This document shows positions 1 to 9,111 of a DNA stretch of 53,593 nucleotides, in pieces. Positions within the stretch are counted from its first letter, which is position 1; every line of letters begins with the position of its first letter. The stretch spans positions 1 through 53,593 of the forward strand of contig CBFIHA010000018.1 of the NCBI GenBank assembly GCA_965662195.1, given 5' to 3'. This stretch comes from UBA1268 sp965662195. Lineage in GTDB: Bacteria > Planctomycetota > Planctomycetia > Pirellulales > UBA1268. The position numbers were made by a program, and so were the translations under genes. The notes beneath the pieces were generated by a model, which saw nothing but the letters and a program-made list of their open reading frames with translations, was not told where the DNA came from and made no database searches.

Positions 1-855
1 ATGCGGGACCGGGAGGACATGGTGTTCAACGGACCGCTGAACTGGGGCACCGGCTTCATGCCGGCGGTCTACCAGGGGGCTGCCCTGGAGCTTGATGGGC
101 CGCCATTCCCGAATCTGGCACAACCTGAGCATGTGACGACGGCCCAGCAGCGGCTCGCGCTCGATTACCTGCAACGACGCAACCGGCGGCATCAGGCCGG
201 CCGCGACGACAACAGTGAACTGGAGGCGCGGATTCGCTCCTACGAACTCGCCTTCCAGATGCAGGCCCACGCCCCGGAGGCGGTCGATCTATCAACCGAG
301 ACGGCCGAGACCAAGGCTCTCTACGGGCTCGAGAACAAAGAGACCGCCCGATTTGGCCGCAACTGTCTGCTGGCCCGACGATTGGTGGAACGGGGCGTGC
401 GGTTCATCCAGTGTTATCACGGATCGGGCAGCAAGTGGGACGCCCACAAGGGGATCGAGGCCAACCATGCGAAGATGTGCCGCGAAATGGACCAACCGGT
501 GACAGCCCTACTGACCGACCTCCGTCGCCGTGGACTCCTCGATGAGACACTGGTGGTCTGGGGAGGCGAGTTCGGCCGCACGCCGATGAGTGAGAAGGGG
601 GATGGCCGCGACCATAACCCGTCTGGCTTCACCATGTGGATGGCCGGCGGCGGCGTCCGCGGCGGCACGGTCCACGGCACCACCGACGAGGTCGGCCTGC
701 ACGCCGTCGACAACCGGCTGCATGTGCACGACCTGCACTCGACGATTCTCTATCTGCTCGGCCTCGACCACAAAAAGCTGGTCTACCATCACGCCGGCCG
801 CCCGGAGCGGATCGACGCCAACGAAGGGCATATCTACAAGGCGATCGCTGGCTGA
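1..855 (+). CDS. DUF1501 family protein, C-terminal part (5' truncated by window edge)
   Basis: The reading frame is open from the first base and ends in TGA after 284 codons. It holds the C-terminal part of a DUF1501 protein, an alkaline phosphatase/sulfatase-fold family that is usually 450-490 residues in planctomycetes, so roughly 190 N-terminal residues and any Tat signal should lie upstream. Recognisable stretches are CLLARRLVERGVRFIQ, LVVWGGEFGRTP and DLHSTILYLLGLDH, all typical of the family's second half. These proteins are usually encoded beside a DUF1549/DUF1553 cytochrome-like partner, which would lie outside the window. The biochemical function is not established. The ATG at base 1 is probably internal rather than the true start. 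Confidence 0.85.
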   Translation: MRDREDMVFNGPLNWGTGFMPAVYQGAALELDGPPFPNLAQPEHVTTAQQRLALDYLQRRNRRHQAGRDDNSELEARIRSYELAFQMQAHAPEAVDLSTETAETKALYGLENKETARFGRNCLLARRLVERGVRFIQCYHGSGSKWDAHKGIEANHAKMCREMDQPVTALLTDLRRRGLLDETLVVWGGEFGRTPMSEKGDGRDHNPSGFTMWMAGGGVRGGTVHGTTDEVGLHAVDNRLHVHDLHSTILYLLGLDHKKLVYHHAGRPERIDANEGHIYKAIAG

Positions 856-934
856 CCCCTCGCCATGGGCCGGGTCGCCGATAAGGCCGACCAACCCTGA
901 GGGATCACTGGCTATCGGGTCGCGTTATCAGCAA

Positions 935-1858
935 TCAGCCACTGGATGCCGCAGCCATCTTTTTCGCCGGCAGCCCGCCCTGCGACTCTCGGTAGGCCTT
1001 CGGCGAGCAGCCGACTTTTTGGCGAAAGAGTTTGGAAAAGTGGTAGGGATTCTTGAAGCCAAGCACCACGGCGATCTGTTTGATCGACAGCGTCGAGTCA
1101 CGCAGCATTTCAGCTGCCCTGCGGATGGTGATTTCGAGCCGATACCGGTAGGGGCTCTGACCGGTCTGCCGCTTGAAGACGCGAAAGAACTGGGCTCGGC
1201 TGACCGCAAACTGCTCGATCACGTCCTCAACCACGGCCCCGGTGCCGGGAGCCTCCTCAAGCAGCAGGCAGGCCCGCCGGACGAGTTCTTCGACCCGCGG
1301 CACCCGCCGCTGCGACAGTGACGCCACTTCCAGTCGCGCGAGAATTTCAAGCGTGCGGGCGCTGGCCACCCGTCTGGCCGCGAGCATGTCACCCCGCAGC
1401 ACGTCGAGCAAACCGCGAATGCATTCAACAATGCCTTCATCAAGGGCAGCCTGCACGACGGCCCGATCAGGCGTGAACCGACCTGCGGCCACCAGCCGAT
1501 CAGCGGTCTGGCCGCGGAAGTGGATCCAATAAATCCCCCAGCCCACGGCCGGCAGGGGACGGTAGCGGTGCCGCACTCCGGGGAAGAGCAGGGCAGCATC
1601 GCCTGCGGTGAGTTCGACCAGCCCGGTGCGATCAGAATCAAACCCACCCTGGCCGTGGGCGACGTAGACGATTGCATATTCATCCAGCACCCGTCCGTCA
1701 GCCCAGCGATAGGCATGACCGGGCGGATGATGCCGGCGGGGAATGGGGTCGCCGCCGGGGCCCACCGGCTGGAAGCCGGCCCCCGTCACCTGCAATCCCC
1801 AGGCATCGTCGGCTTGGATTGGCGGAAGGTAGCGAAAAAACTCGGTAGCAGGCTGCAC
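935..1858 (-). CDS. AraC family transcriptional regulator
   Basis: This is a 307-residue regulator with an N-terminal cupin-like sensor domain (GGFDSDRTG, LTAGDAALLFPGVRHRYRP) and a C-terminal pair of helix-turn-helix motifs (FAVSRAQFFRVFKRQTGQSP and IKQIAVVLGFKNPYHFSKLF), the usual AraC/XylS layout for sugar-sensing regulators. I chose the GTG at 1858 because GGAG lies about 7 bases upstream. An upstream TTG at 1915 would add 19 residues but has no ribosome-binding site. It is divergent from the exported isomerase-like gene at 2106, so it probably controls that gene and the following oxidoreductase. The ligand is unknown but is likely a sugar or sugar acid, judged from the neighbours. Confidence 0.87.
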   Translation of the reverse strand: MQPATEFFRYLPPIQADDAWGLQVTGAGFQPVGPGGDPIPRRHHPPGHAYRWADGRVLDEYAIVYVAHGQGGFDSDRTGLVELTAGDAALLFPGVRHRYRPLPAVGWGIYWIHFRGQTADRLVAAGRFTPDRAVVQAALDEGIVECIRGLLDVLRGDMLAARRVASARTLEILARLEVASLSQRRVPRVEELVRRACLLLEEAPGTGAVVEDVIEQFAVSRAQFFRVFKRQTGQSPYRYRLEITIRRAAEMLRDSTLSIKQIAVVLGFKNPYHFSKLFRQKVGCSPKAYRESQGGLPAKKMAAASSG

Positions 1859-1929
1859 TGATTGCTCCGGAGAAAACCCGGGGGCTGCACCGGCTGCTGG
1901 CCGTAACGGACACAAAGACGATGCGACAA

Positions 1930-2008
1930 ATATACATCATAAAACACTTTTCGGCATTGCGAAACCGAGGCCATCAGCGACCATAAATGACGTCCTTCCG
2001 GAAATTTC
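1930..2008. promoter_or_regulatory. Divergent control region with AT-rich core and dyads
   Basis: The 247-bp gap between the AraC gene and the gene at 2106 holds an AT-rich patch near 1933-1948 that reads TATGAT and TATATT on the minus strand, both plausible -10 elements for the regulator. Two dyads follow: TTTCG-N6-CGAAA at 1949-1964 and the palindrome GAAATTTC at 2001-2008. They are candidate binding sites for the AraC protein; this is inference from position and symmetry only. Confidence 0.35.
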
Positions 2009-2105
2009 ACAGTTGTTCTCGCGTTTCAAAACCCGCGCTCCGGTGTTCACATGCACGCCGCATCGCCCCGGTCCCGTAGGCTCAGCGACAATAAGGTATC
2101 TCTCG

Positions 2106-3059
2106 ATGGCATCACACCGCCGCACCGTGCTGGCTGGCCTCGCGGCCCTGCCGGTGACCGCCCTGACCTCGCGGCTGGCTCGGGCGGACCCGACGCCGCC
2201 CGCTGCAGCAGTGGGAAGCCTTTGCCTGCCACCGCCCCCCGAGACCGACCGCAAACTGCTGTTTTCTTGCAAGTACGGGATGACCAAGGGCCCCACGCTC
2301 GAGGCCCGGCTGACCGCCGCCCGTGAAGCTGGCATGGATGGCGTCGATTTTGATGCGGCCGCCGGCGTGACCCCGGAAGAGCTCCGGCAAGCTGCCGCTG
2401 CCACCGGCGTGTTCATTCACAACTGCATCAATCATGCCCACTGGCAGCAGCGGCTCACCAGCCCCGACGAGGCCACTCGAGCCAAGGCCGGAGCAAATCT
2501 CGAACACTGCATCCGGTGCTCCCATGCTGCCGGCGGCAGTGGCGTGCTGATTGTGCTTGGGAAGGCCGAAGACGGCCCCAACGGTCCTGACCTGGCCCGG
2601 GAGGCGATCCAGTCAGTCATTCCGCTGGCTGCCCAGCTCGGACAGCGGATCTTGTTCGAAAATGTCTGGAACGGCATGTTCTACGAGCCTGATGGCCCCC
2701 GCAAGCAATCAGCCAAAGCCTTTGCCGGCTACATCGACAGCTTTCAAAGCCCCTGGGTCGGCGCCTTCTTCGACCTCGGCAACCATGCCCGCTACGGTGA
2801 TGTCGCCACCTGGGTGCGGGAACTCGGTCCGCGGATCGTGAAACTCGACATCAAGGGCTATTCAAATGCCCGGGCCGACACGGATGGCCCCTGGAAGGGC
2901 TTTGTCGACATCACCGCCGGCGACATCGACTGGGCATCCGTTCGGGCCGCCCTGCGTGACATTTCCTTCACCGGCTGGGTCTCGGCCGAAGTTGGAGGCG
3001 GCGACGTCGCCCGCCTCAAAACCGTCCTCGATCAGATGCAGCAGGCGTTGCTCGGCTGA
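2106..3059 (+). CDS. Tat-exported TIM-barrel sugar isomerase/epimerase-like protein
   Basis: This 317-residue protein belongs to the xylose isomerase-like TIM-barrel superfamily (AP endonuclease 2 fold), resembling hydroxypyruvate isomerases. It starts with a twin-arginine signal (SHRRTVLAG followed by an Ala/Leu stretch), so it probably acts outside the cytoplasm. Metal-site-like motifs appear in barrel order: LFENVWN, FFDLGNHARYG, VKLDIKGY and WVSAEVGGGD. The ATG at 2106 is preceded by AAGG at a fair distance and puts the Tat motif at the very N-terminus, whereas the upstream start at 2013 adds unrelated sequence. The next gene follows after 37 bp and is also Tat-exported, suggesting a two-gene unit for periplasmic sugar oxidation or isomerisation. 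The substrate cannot be told. Confidence 0.82.
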   Translation: MASHRRTVLAGLAALPVTALTSRLARADPTPPAAAVGSLCLPPPPETDRKLLFSCKYGMTKGPTLEARLTAAREAGMDGVDFDAAAGVTPEELRQAAAATGVFIHNCINHAHWQQRLTSPDEATRAKAGANLEHCIRCSHAAGGSGVLIVLGKAEDGPNGPDLAREAIQSVIPLAAQLGQRILFENVWNGMFYEPDGPRKQSAKAFAGYIDSFQSPWVGAFFDLGNHARYGDVATWVRELGPRIVKLDIKGYSNARADTDGPWKGFVDITAGDIDWASVRAALRDISFTGWVSAEVGGGDVARLKTVLDQMQQALLG

Positions 3060-3096
3060 TCGGCATTTCATCTCTCGCCCCTTGGAGAATCTCGTC

Positions 3097-4398
3097 ATGG
3101 CATCCATCCCCACCAGTGATCAGCCAAACCGTCGCAGCTTCCTGGCCGCTGGCACAGCCGCCTCGCTCGCCGCCGGCACGATGGTCCACTCTCCCCGTGC
3201 TGCTGCGGCCGAGAGCCGGGAACTACGGCTGGCCGTGGTCGGCTGCGGCGGCAGGGGCAGCGGGGCAATCAGAGACTCACTGTCGATCAATGAGAATGTG
3301 AAACTGGTAGCGGCAGCCGATCTCGACATGGACGCCTGCACCCGGCTGATCAAGCTCATGACCAAACAGTTTCCGGAGCGGGTCGCTGTGGCTGAAGGGA
3401 AACTCTATGCCGGCCTCGATGCCTACAAACGCGTCCTCGACGACCCTGAGGTCGATGTCGTCCTGCTGACGACCTCCCCCGGCTTCCGTCCACTGATGAT
3501 CAAGGCGGCCGTCGAGGCGGGCAAGCATGTCTTTGCCGAGAAGCCGGTCTGTGTTGATGTTGCTGGATATCAGACCTGCCTCGCTGCTGATGCGCTGGCC
3601 CAGCAGAATGGCACCGCCATCGTGACGGGCACCCAGTACCGCCGGCAGGTCAACTACATCGCCGCCATCGAGCAGATTCGCCAGGGGGCCATTGGTGACA
3701 TCATCAATGTTACGGCCCGGTACTGTGGCGGGGGCATCTGGTACCGGCCCCGCAAGGAGGGCATAAGCGACGTGCAGTACCAGCTGAACAACTGGATGCA
3801 CTTCATCTGGCTCAGTGGCGACCAGATCGCCGAGCAGGCGGTTCACAACATCGACACCTTCAACTGGGTGATGGGAACAAACCCCGTTTCGGCCTACGGC
3901 TCCGGCGGCCGCTTCACCCGCCCCGACGACAGCGAGATGTGGGACAACGTCGCGGTTGACTACGACTACCCCGATGGTCGCACGGTCTCATTCATGTGCC
4001 GGCAGATTCCCGGCACCAAGGCCGACGTCAACAATCTGGTCTACGGCACCGAGGGCACCTGCCAAATCGGGGCCAGCAATGCGGGGTCGCGAATCTTCGA
4101 CCGCAGTGGCAAACAGGTCTGGGAGATGGAGGGCAAGATCTCTGATGCCTACCGGCAGGAGCACAAGGATCTGGTCGATTCGATCCGGGCGGGCAAGCCG
4201 ATCGTCGAACTGAAGCAGACCGCCGACAGTTCGATGGTGGCCATCCTCGGCCGCACCGCGGCCTACACCGGCCAGCGGGTGACCTGGGACTTTATGACAA
4301 AGGAGTCGCAGCTCGACCTGTTCCCGAAAGACCTTGACTGGAACGGCACCCTTGAATCACCCGGATTCGCCGTTCCGGGACGCACGAAGCTGATCTAG
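3097..4398 (+). CDS. Tat-exported Gfo/Idh/MocA family oxidoreductase
   Basis: This is a 433-residue NAD(P)-dependent oxidoreductase. The N-terminus carries a Tat motif (NRRSFLAAG) and a hydrophobic Ala-rich stretch. A Rossmann fold follows (LRLAVVGCGGRGSG), then the family hallmark EKPVC that places the substrate-binding lysine, and a C-terminal alpha/beta domain with the HNIDTFNWV segment. GGAG about 10 bases upstream supports the ATG at 3097; the longer open frame from 2866 overlaps the preceding gene and is spurious upstream of this point. Such Tat-exported members are very numerous in planctomycetes and are thought to act on sugars or inositols, but the substrate here is unknown. It is probably co-transcribed with the isomerase-like gene upstream. 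Confidence 0.88.
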   Translation: MASIPTSDQPNRRSFLAAGTAASLAAGTMVHSPRAAAAESRELRLAVVGCGGRGSGAIRDSLSINENVKLVAAADLDMDACTRLIKLMTKQFPERVAVAEGKLYAGLDAYKRVLDDPEVDVVLLTTSPGFRPLMIKAAVEAGKHVFAEKPVCVDVAGYQTCLAADALAQQNGTAIVTGTQYRRQVNYIAAIEQIRQGAIGDIINVTARYCGGGIWYRPRKEGISDVQYQLNNWMHFIWLSGDQIAEQAVHNIDTFNWVMGTNPVSAYGSGGRFTRPDDSEMWDNVAVDYDYPDGRTVSFMCRQIPGTKADVNNLVYGTEGTCQIGASNAGSRIFDRSGKQVWEMEGKISDAYRQEHKDLVDSIRAGKPIVELKQTADSSMVAILGRTAAYTGQRVTWDFMTKESQLDLFPKDLDWNGTLESPGFAVPGRTKLI

Positions 4399-4568
4399 CT
4401 GACTTTCAAAGGCCCTTCGACACAGGATGCGGCGTTTCACAAACGGGAAAACCAGGGCGTTCTTGGGGGTGAACGACTGCAAAAAGTCAATGAAGAACTT
4501 CCCACGGACTGTTGGCAGAGCCCGATCGATTTCCGCACGACAACCCGGATGTCGAGGCTTGCAGACGC

Positions 4569-4931
4569 TTATTCGTCAGCCGCAGTGTTGACCTCGGCAA
4601 GGATTTCCTTAGCAACCTCAGCGACCCGCCGCGGCTGCCGAAAGACTTTTTCAATCCGGGTGAGCCCCTCAGCAAGGATGCCACCAACCTCGGGATTCTC
4701 GGCGATAACTGCGTCCCGCAAAGACGGAAAGCCGATGATCTCGCTGCCGACTGACTCCCCAGCCGTGTACCCCTCCAGCAGATTCTTCACCTGTGTAATC
4801 GGGGTTTCCTGCTTGACAGGAATCACTCGTTCCCGCACGCCAGAGCCACAGCCCACCGTAGCTCCGAGCAGCAGAGCGGCGATCCACCCGAACGACCCGC
4901 TTAACTTCAGCCACCGCACACATTTAGTCAT
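4569..4931 (-). CDS. Small lipoprotein of unknown function
   Basis: This 120-residue protein has a basic start (MTKCVRWLK), a hydrophobic core and a lipobox-like LLLGATVGCGSG, so it is probably a lipoprotein anchored at the cysteine. The mature part is short, mildly acidic and helical (VKNLLEGYTAGESVGSEI). I prefer the ATG at 4931 because AGGA lies just upstream and the signal peptide then begins at once; a start at 4967 is possible. It is followed on the same strand only after the DUF1559 pseudogene's 3' end, i.e. it lies directly downstream of that pseudogene. In planctomycetes a small lipoprotein often accompanies a DUF1559 gene, so the two probably formed one unit. Confidence 0.72.
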   Translation of the reverse strand: MTKCVRWLKLSGSFGWIAALLLGATVGCGSGVRERVIPVKQETPITQVKNLLEGYTAGESVGSEIIGFPSLRDAVIAENPEVGGILAEGLTRIEKVFRQPRRVAEVAKEILAEVNTAADE

Positions 4932-4984
4932 CTGCGCTTTCCTGCAGCCAATCGGCGTCTTATTCAACTTTCCCCTATAGCAGT

Positions 4985-6037
4985 TTAGTCAGCAACCACC
5001 TGGCCGTCGTTGCGACTCCCCAGCCGCTGATAGGTCGTCAAATTGACATTATTGTCGATGAACCGAGTTGATCCATCACACATGGCCGCTACCACGCCGC
5101 CGGCATGGTAGCTGCGGGCCGGAAAGATGCCATTAACGCCGATGATCCAGGCAGAGCTGGCCGCTGTTGTACTCGTTGGGTAACTCCAGTTTGGCGGGGC
5201 AACGGTGTTGTAGCAGGACCAGAGCCAACCCGAGCAGGCCCAGTTGTCGCCCATCGTACTCTTGTGGCCGCTCGGGGCGCCTGCGTTCATCGCCTTCTCA
5301 GCGGCCTGACCGACCGCATCGATCTGCGACTGCGGCGGCATCACCGGGGTAGTCACCGCCGAAATTCCAATGCTATGGAGCATATCTCGGGGATAGGTGA
5401 AAGCCCCTCCGCTGCCGTCTCCAGGGATGATTTCGCTGGCGAGGATCGTCTTGCTCAATCCGTCGGTGATTTCGGTGAATGGCGCTTCAGCCTTCCGCTG
5501 AATGGGGCCATTCAGCGCTGAATTCTCCCAATAGATCGTTGAGCCCATGTTCCAGCCGATATTCGTGGTCGGCTTGTTGGGCTACGGCGGGGACGACGGG
5601 CACCTCCAAGTTGCAATCTGCTTGTTCACCACCTGATTATTCTGGTTTCCGCTGCTCCCCGGTGGATCGTGAGTGGCGTTCGCCCCCCAGAGCCACATAT
5701 CAAAGCGAAATCTATCGAAGAGTGAGATTTCTTCCACATAGGGCAGTATGGAAACATGGGCCGACGGCAGTTAGAGCGGAGCACTCCGCCACCACATTCC
5801 ATTGTCGCACGGCTTCGAACCCGACGGGAAGCGGGGTTGCGACTGGACACTGGCGTAGCTGTGGGTCGCCAGTCCCATTTGCTTGAAGTTGTTTGTGCAG
5901 GTAGCCCGCCGGGCAGCCTCGCGGGCCTGCTGGACCGCCGGCAGGAGCAGCCCAACCAGCACCCCAATGATGGCGATTACCACCAGCAGTTCTATTAGCG
6001 TAAAACCCAGACGACCTACCGGTTTTTGATTCGTCAT
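4985..6037 (-). pseudogene. DUF1559 (pilin-like prepilin) protein, interrupted by two in-frame stops
   Basis: The frame from ATG 6037 starts as a classical DUF1559 protein: RLGFTLIELLVVIAIIGVL (type IV prepilin signal and helix) followed by LLPAVQQAREAARR. The frame meets TAA at 5771-5773, yet the same frame continues with VSILPYVEE and runs to TAG at 5582-5584, after which it again continues, without a shift, into NIGWNMGSTIYWEN and the family's C-terminal block (PARSYHAGGVVAAMCDGSTRFI, ending GQVVAD). All three segments are in one frame, so the damage is two nonsense changes with no indel. This suggests recent decay or sequencing error. DUF1559 proteins are large, highly duplicated planctomycete families of unknown function, probably secreted through a pseudopilin-type route. 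Confidence 0.8.
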
Positions 6038-6146
6038 GCGCCGATCCCGTTCCAAGTAGTTCGGCCAACCATGCACCCACCTTGACGGCGAGGTACACCC
6101 CTAACCTCTTTAGGATAAGGCTTGGTGTTTCGGGGTGAAAGTGAAC

Positions 6147-7382
6147 TTAGGCCGATTCCGGGGATGGCTCGACGGCATGGGTCAGGGCTGTGCGAACAAA
6201 AAACGGGGCGGCAATCTTGGCCTCCGACAGCAGGGTGTAGTCATCCGAGACGGCATGGATCCGCCGGGCCAGTTCGGGGTCGAAGCAGCGGAGGACCAGC
6301 CGCAGGGGCCGCTCGGCCCGGCGGCCTTCGACCGTGCCCTGGGCGGTCAGACCGATTTCGAGATTCAGTGCATCGTTTGATGTGCAGGCAATCAGGGCCC
6401 TGGCCCGGGCCGCTCCGGCCCGGGCCAGCACCGCTGAGTTGGTGGAGTCGCCAACAATCAGTGGGCAGCGAAGGTTGAGTTCGCGGTGCTCTTCGTCACC
6501 GGCAACCGGATCGATGGCGACGACCGGAATGTCGCGGGCGAGCAGATCGCGGGTGATCGCCGCACCAACTTGTCCCAGCCCACAGACCACCACGTGGCCC
6601 CGCATCCGGCGGGCCAGAAACTCGTTCCGCATCTGGTTGGCCGCTCCTGAGACAATGAAAATTGTCAGCATTGAGGCAATGATGGCGACCAGCACGATGC
6701 CGGAAAACATCAGCAGGATGCCGAATATCTTCACCCAGTCGGGGGCGTGCTGCAGGTTGAAATCGCCAAAGCCGACGGTGGTGACAACCGAAGTGGTGAA
6801 ATAGGCCGCATCGACCCAGTCGAGGCCGAGGGTCTGGCGGAAGATCAGGATCGCCGCCACGTAGATCGTCAGCAGCAGCAGTGGGATGGCGATGAACTCA
6901 AATCGCACCCGCCGGGGCGGCACATCGATGCGGGAGTCACGGCCGACGAGGACTGACTCTTCTGCCGTGACCGACATCGCCGCCTCGACAAACGACCCGG
7001 CCGCCAGCACTGCCGGGGCCATCGCCGCGGCGATGCCAAAGTCTTTTTCCAGCCGGCGGGCAAACTGCGGCTCGGAGTGTCGCATGATGACCGGCACATC
7101 GGGGGCCTCACCGCGGATTTCGAGAGCCGCCTCAAGGTTGTCAACGTCATTGGACGTGGTCAGCAGCACAGCTGCCGCTGCCGGGACCCCGGCCTCACGG
7201 CGAACCTTGGGGAAGCGGAAGTCGCCGTCGATCACCCGGGCTCCAGCCTCCTCAGCCCGCTCCCGCCGCTCGGACGAGGTCTGTTCATCAGAAATCACTG
7301 TGACCTGACGGCCCGCCGCCCGCAACGCCTCGATGACGTTGAGTCCGAACCGGCCCAGTCCACAGACAATGATCTGCCGCAT
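6147..7382 (-). CDS. Potassium channel with RCK domains on both sides of the pore
   Basis: This 411-residue protein has a TrkA-N/RCK Rossmann domain first (IIVCGLGRFGLNV, residues about 4-125), then a two-helix ion channel unit (helices about 161-182 and 216-246) with the selectivity filter TTVGFGDF at 201-208, then a second RCK domain starting HVVVCGLGQVGAA at about 263. It should pass K+ under control of nucleotides or ions bound by the two RCK domains. Most bacterial channels of this kind have the pore first and the RCK domain(s) after it, so the order here is unusual. It stands alone, convergent with nothing obvious. The ATG at 7382 begins directly with the Rossmann strand. Confidence 0.88.
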   Translation of the reverse strand: MRQIIVCGLGRFGLNVIEALRAAGRQVTVISDEQTSSERRERAEEAGARVIDGDFRFPKVRREAGVPAAAAVLLTTSNDVDNLEAALEIRGEAPDVPVIMRHSEPQFARRLEKDFGIAAAMAPAVLAAGSFVEAAMSVTAEESVLVGRDSRIDVPPRRVRFEFIAIPLLLLTIYVAAILIFRQTLGLDWVDAAYFTTSVVTTVGFGDFNLQHAPDWVKIFGILLMFSGIVLVAIIASMLTIFIVSGAANQMRNEFLARRMRGHVVVCGLGQVGAAITRDLLARDIPVVAIDPVAGDEEHRELNLRCPLIVGDSTNSAVLARAGAARARALIACTSNDALNLEIGLTAQGTVEGRRAERPLRLVLRCFDPELARRIHAVSDDYTLLSEAKIAAPFFVRTALTHAVEPSPESA

Positions 7383-7465
7383 GCCGCCTACTATAGCGTC
7401 ATCAGCCCGATTGTCTCTCGCTTCACTGCCTCAGCCTCGCACCAAAAAACGAAGGGTCCGTAGGC

Positions 7466-8905
7466 TCAACCGATCGCCGGCACGACGTAGCCGTCGCGGT
7501 ATTCGCGTTTGAGAAATCGGTTGGCCAGGTCAGCCTCCGCTCCGGTGAACTGCTCGCTGGCCGGGTCAACCTCGAGGATCGGGCTGGCCAGGATCTCACT
7601 CCCGTCGAGGCTGAGGCCAAAGGGGGTGAGCCAGCCGGAGAGTTCTTCAGCAAGCCCGCCGATCTGCGGAAAGCCATCGGCAAGCGTCTCGGCCCGATAG
7701 CGACTGCCAGCTTGGAAGGCGATGTTCGCCAGGTTGCACCAGCCGGTCGAGTCGTTGCCCACCTCAACCTCGGCATTAAGCAGGGCCGGATCGCCCGCCC
7801 GCACGGCGTCGATGAAGTTCTGCTGGTGCACGTGGTCGCCGTTGTTGCCCTTGAAGGTGCGAATCTGCTTGCCGGCCTTGTCGAAGGCCACGCCGCCTCC
7901 ACGGCGGCCCTCGTACCGGCCGCCCTCGCAGCTGACGAGATAGCCGCTACCCGGCCCCGGATGAGCCGGGCTTTTCTTTTGATCGGGCCCCGCGGCAATG
8001 TTGCTCAGGTGAATACTCACCGGAATCGAACCGGTGTCGAACTGCACCATGTGTACGTTCGGCGTCTGGCCGGCATCGTTCCAGACCACCCGGCCACCAA
8101 GCCCCTGAATCCGCCGGGGCAGGGCGACGCTGTCGCGGAAGACGACGTTGCGGACATCATCGAGCACATGCACTCCCCAGTTGCCCATCTCACCTGAGCC
8201 GGTGTTCCAGTCCCAGTGCCAATCATACTGCAGCTTGTTGCGGTAGATCGGCTCGTCAGCCGCCGGCCCTAGCCAGAGGTCGTAGGCAACATCCTTCGAT
8301 ATCTCCAGCGGCGTCTCCCGCTTGCCGATCGACGCCCGCATGCCGATCCGGTTGACCCGCACCGACTCGATCGCCCCGAGGGCCTGCTCATCATGGAGAA
8401 ACTGTTTGATCTCTGCCTGCATCGGGTCCGACCGCTGCTGCGTGCCCACCTGGCAGACGCGGCCGAGTTTGCGGGCGGCGGCAACCGTCTGCCGGCCTTC
8501 CCACTGGCTGTGCGACAGCGGCTTTTCCACATAGACATCCTTGCCCGCCTGCATCGCCCAGATGGCGGCCAGGCAATGCCAGTGGTTGCAGGTGGAGATC
8601 ACCACTGCGTCGATGCCGTCGGCGGCCAGCAACTCCCGCAGATCGGTCCAGGTGCGGGCCTTGGGAAAGCGTTTGCTGGCCACACCCAGTCGCTTCTCAT
8701 CGGGGTCACAGAGGCCACCGATGGTGACGCCCGGAACCTTTGCAAATGATCCCATCAGCGCGTTGGACCGGCCGCCGCAGCTGATGAAACCAAGATTAAT
8801 CTCGTCATTGGCGTTTGCCGCCCAAACTTGCCGGGCCGGTGCTGCCAGCGTGACCCCGCCGAGAAATCCTGCCCGCACGAGATCGCGCCGTGTGATGCCT
8901 GCCAT
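7466..8905 (-). CDS. Tat-exported Gfo/Idh/MocA family oxidoreductase
   Basis: This is a 479-residue member of the same superfamily as the gene at 3097, but not a close copy. It has a Tat motif (TRRDLVRAGFLGG), a Rossmann fold (INLGFISCGGRSNALMG), the EKPLSHS segment carrying the key lysine, and a long C-terminal domain with DWHWDWNTGSGEMGNWGVH, a feature of the large planctomycete subfamily. The ATG at 8905 gives the shortest clean Tat signal; a TTG four codons upstream (8917) with AGG before it is an alternative. No co-directional partner is close, so it is probably monocistronic. It is expected to oxidise a sugar or related polyol outside the cytoplasm; the substrate is unknown. Confidence 0.88.
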   Translation of the reverse strand: MAGITRRDLVRAGFLGGVTLAAPARQVWAANANDEINLGFISCGGRSNALMGSFAKVPGVTIGGLCDPDEKRLGVASKRFPKARTWTDLRELLAADGIDAVVISTCNHWHCLAAIWAMQAGKDVYVEKPLSHSQWEGRQTVAAARKLGRVCQVGTQQRSDPMQAEIKQFLHDEQALGAIESVRVNRIGMRASIGKRETPLEISKDVAYDLWLGPAADEPIYRNKLQYDWHWDWNTGSGEMGNWGVHVLDDVRNVVFRDSVALPRRIQGLGGRVVWNDAGQTPNVHMVQFDTGSIPVSIHLSNIAAGPDQKKSPAHPGPGSGYLVSCEGGRYEGRRGGGVAFDKAGKQIRTFKGNNGDHVHQQNFIDAVRAGDPALLNAEVEVGNDSTGWCNLANIAFQAGSRYRAETLADGFPQIGGLAEELSGWLTPFGLSLDGSEILASPILEVDPASEQFTGAEADLANRFLKREYRDGYVVPAIG

Positions 8906-9111
8906 GGTTAGCCACAATTTCTGCCTGAGTAACTAAGCCTTCACGGACGCCGAGTATAAGCCGCATCTGGTTCCACTGAACAGCCGGGAGCGTGCTAAAT
9001 CTGTCGCCAACTCTGGCAGAGTGCAGGCCCGGCTGATAGAACGCTCAGTTGTCGGTGAAACGGCCCGACGCGAACCACCAGCCACCCACAACCACCATCC
9101 CCGGAACCCCC

